Source: Variovorax gracilis
GTDB lineage: Bacteria; Pseudomonadota; Gammaproteobacteria; Burkholderiales; Burkholderiaceae_C
Direction: 5' to 3'
NCBI RefSeq assembly: GCF_030317115.1
Contig: NZ_JASZYF010000001.1
Span: forward strand, 310,001 to 374,000
Length of the DNA stretch: 64,000 bases
Positions 63,881 to 64,000 of the stretch are shown in pieces. The notes under the pieces were generated by a model. The model was not told the DNA's origin, made no database searches, and saw only the letters and a list, made by a program, of their open reading frames with translations. The translations under genes were made by a program, and so were the position numbers. Positions within the stretch are counted from its first letter, which is position 1; the number at the start of each line of letters is the position of its first letter.

Positions 63881-64000
63881 AGCGGAAAGGTCCGTGAACC
63901 AATGCGCGGTTCGAGCAGATTCAAGTCGCGGGGCGACAGGGCCACTGACAATGCTGCGCCTTGCCCGGTGCGAAGATGGGTTTCGCCGCAATTCACGAGA

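Noticed and set aside
1..64000. CRISPR arrays, insertion sequences, prophage genes
   Set aside because: Looked for regularly spaced repeats, transposase motifs and phage structural genes on both strands and found none.

Overview
This is about 64 kb of GC-rich chromosome with the gene content of a betaproteobacterium. The order rimP-nusA-infB-rbfA-truB-typA, the smpB/ratA/rnfH and guaB/guaA pairs, a Bug-type solute receptor beside a LysR regulator, and a hairpin-rich intergenic repeat all point to Burkholderiales. Comamonadaceae, probably Variovorax or a close relative, is my best guess; it rests on gene style and was not checked against a database. I see no insertion sequence, prophage, rRNA operon or CRISPR array. 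One tRNA gene is present, tRNA-Ser(GGA).

Layout. 1-10 kb: a PhoX-type phosphatase cut by the window edge, a DUF488 protein, then an IclR regulator divergent from an SDR / flavin monooxygenase / BASS-type symporter / epimerase / EamA run that looks like a small catabolic island, followed by an enoyl-CoA-reductase-type SDR and a short CaiB-type CoA-transferase. 10-14.4 kb: a four-gene envelope cassette (SYLF lipoprotein, MsbA-like exporter, phospholipase D-family protein, secreted protein). 14.4-20 kb, minus strand: a flavin-dependent halogenase-like enzyme, a cation/proton antiporter, and an overlapping trio of Tat-exported reductase, nucleotide-transporter-like protein and histidine phosphatase. 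20-25 kb: Bug receptor and LysR, then an overlapping pair of FMN-split-barrel proteins, the second fused to a GAF domain, facing a hemerythrin-like protein.

25.3-30.1 kb: an overlapping minus-strand operon of a GT2 polyprenyl-phosphate glycosyltransferase, an LPG-synthase-type membrane protein, a FAD oxidoreductase and a GT-C glycosyltransferase. This is the best candidate for an undescribed pathway, with the expected parts of a lipid-linked sugar system plus an unexplained redox enzyme. 30.5-36.4 kb: guaA, guaB, a DUF4124 protein, rnfH, ratA, smpB and an acyltransferase. 36.4-38.1 kb: an ECF sigma / anti-sigma / lipoprotein cassette closed by a strong hairpin terminator. 38.2-47.9 kb: a YXWGXW-type protein, an EamA permease and the translation operon typA to rimP. 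In the leader of that operon a consensus -10 box is followed directly by an intrinsic terminator, which suggests attenuation or NusA feedback.

48-64 kb: an MFS permease, the Yej-type peptide ABC transporter, fabI, a small exported ATP-dependent DNA ligase, a fasciclin protein, an EamA permease, a large basic amino acid decarboxylase, an NfeD / SPFH membrane pair, tRNA-Ser with its own promoter and terminator, a lipoprotein and a small HTH-like regulator with palindromes upstream.
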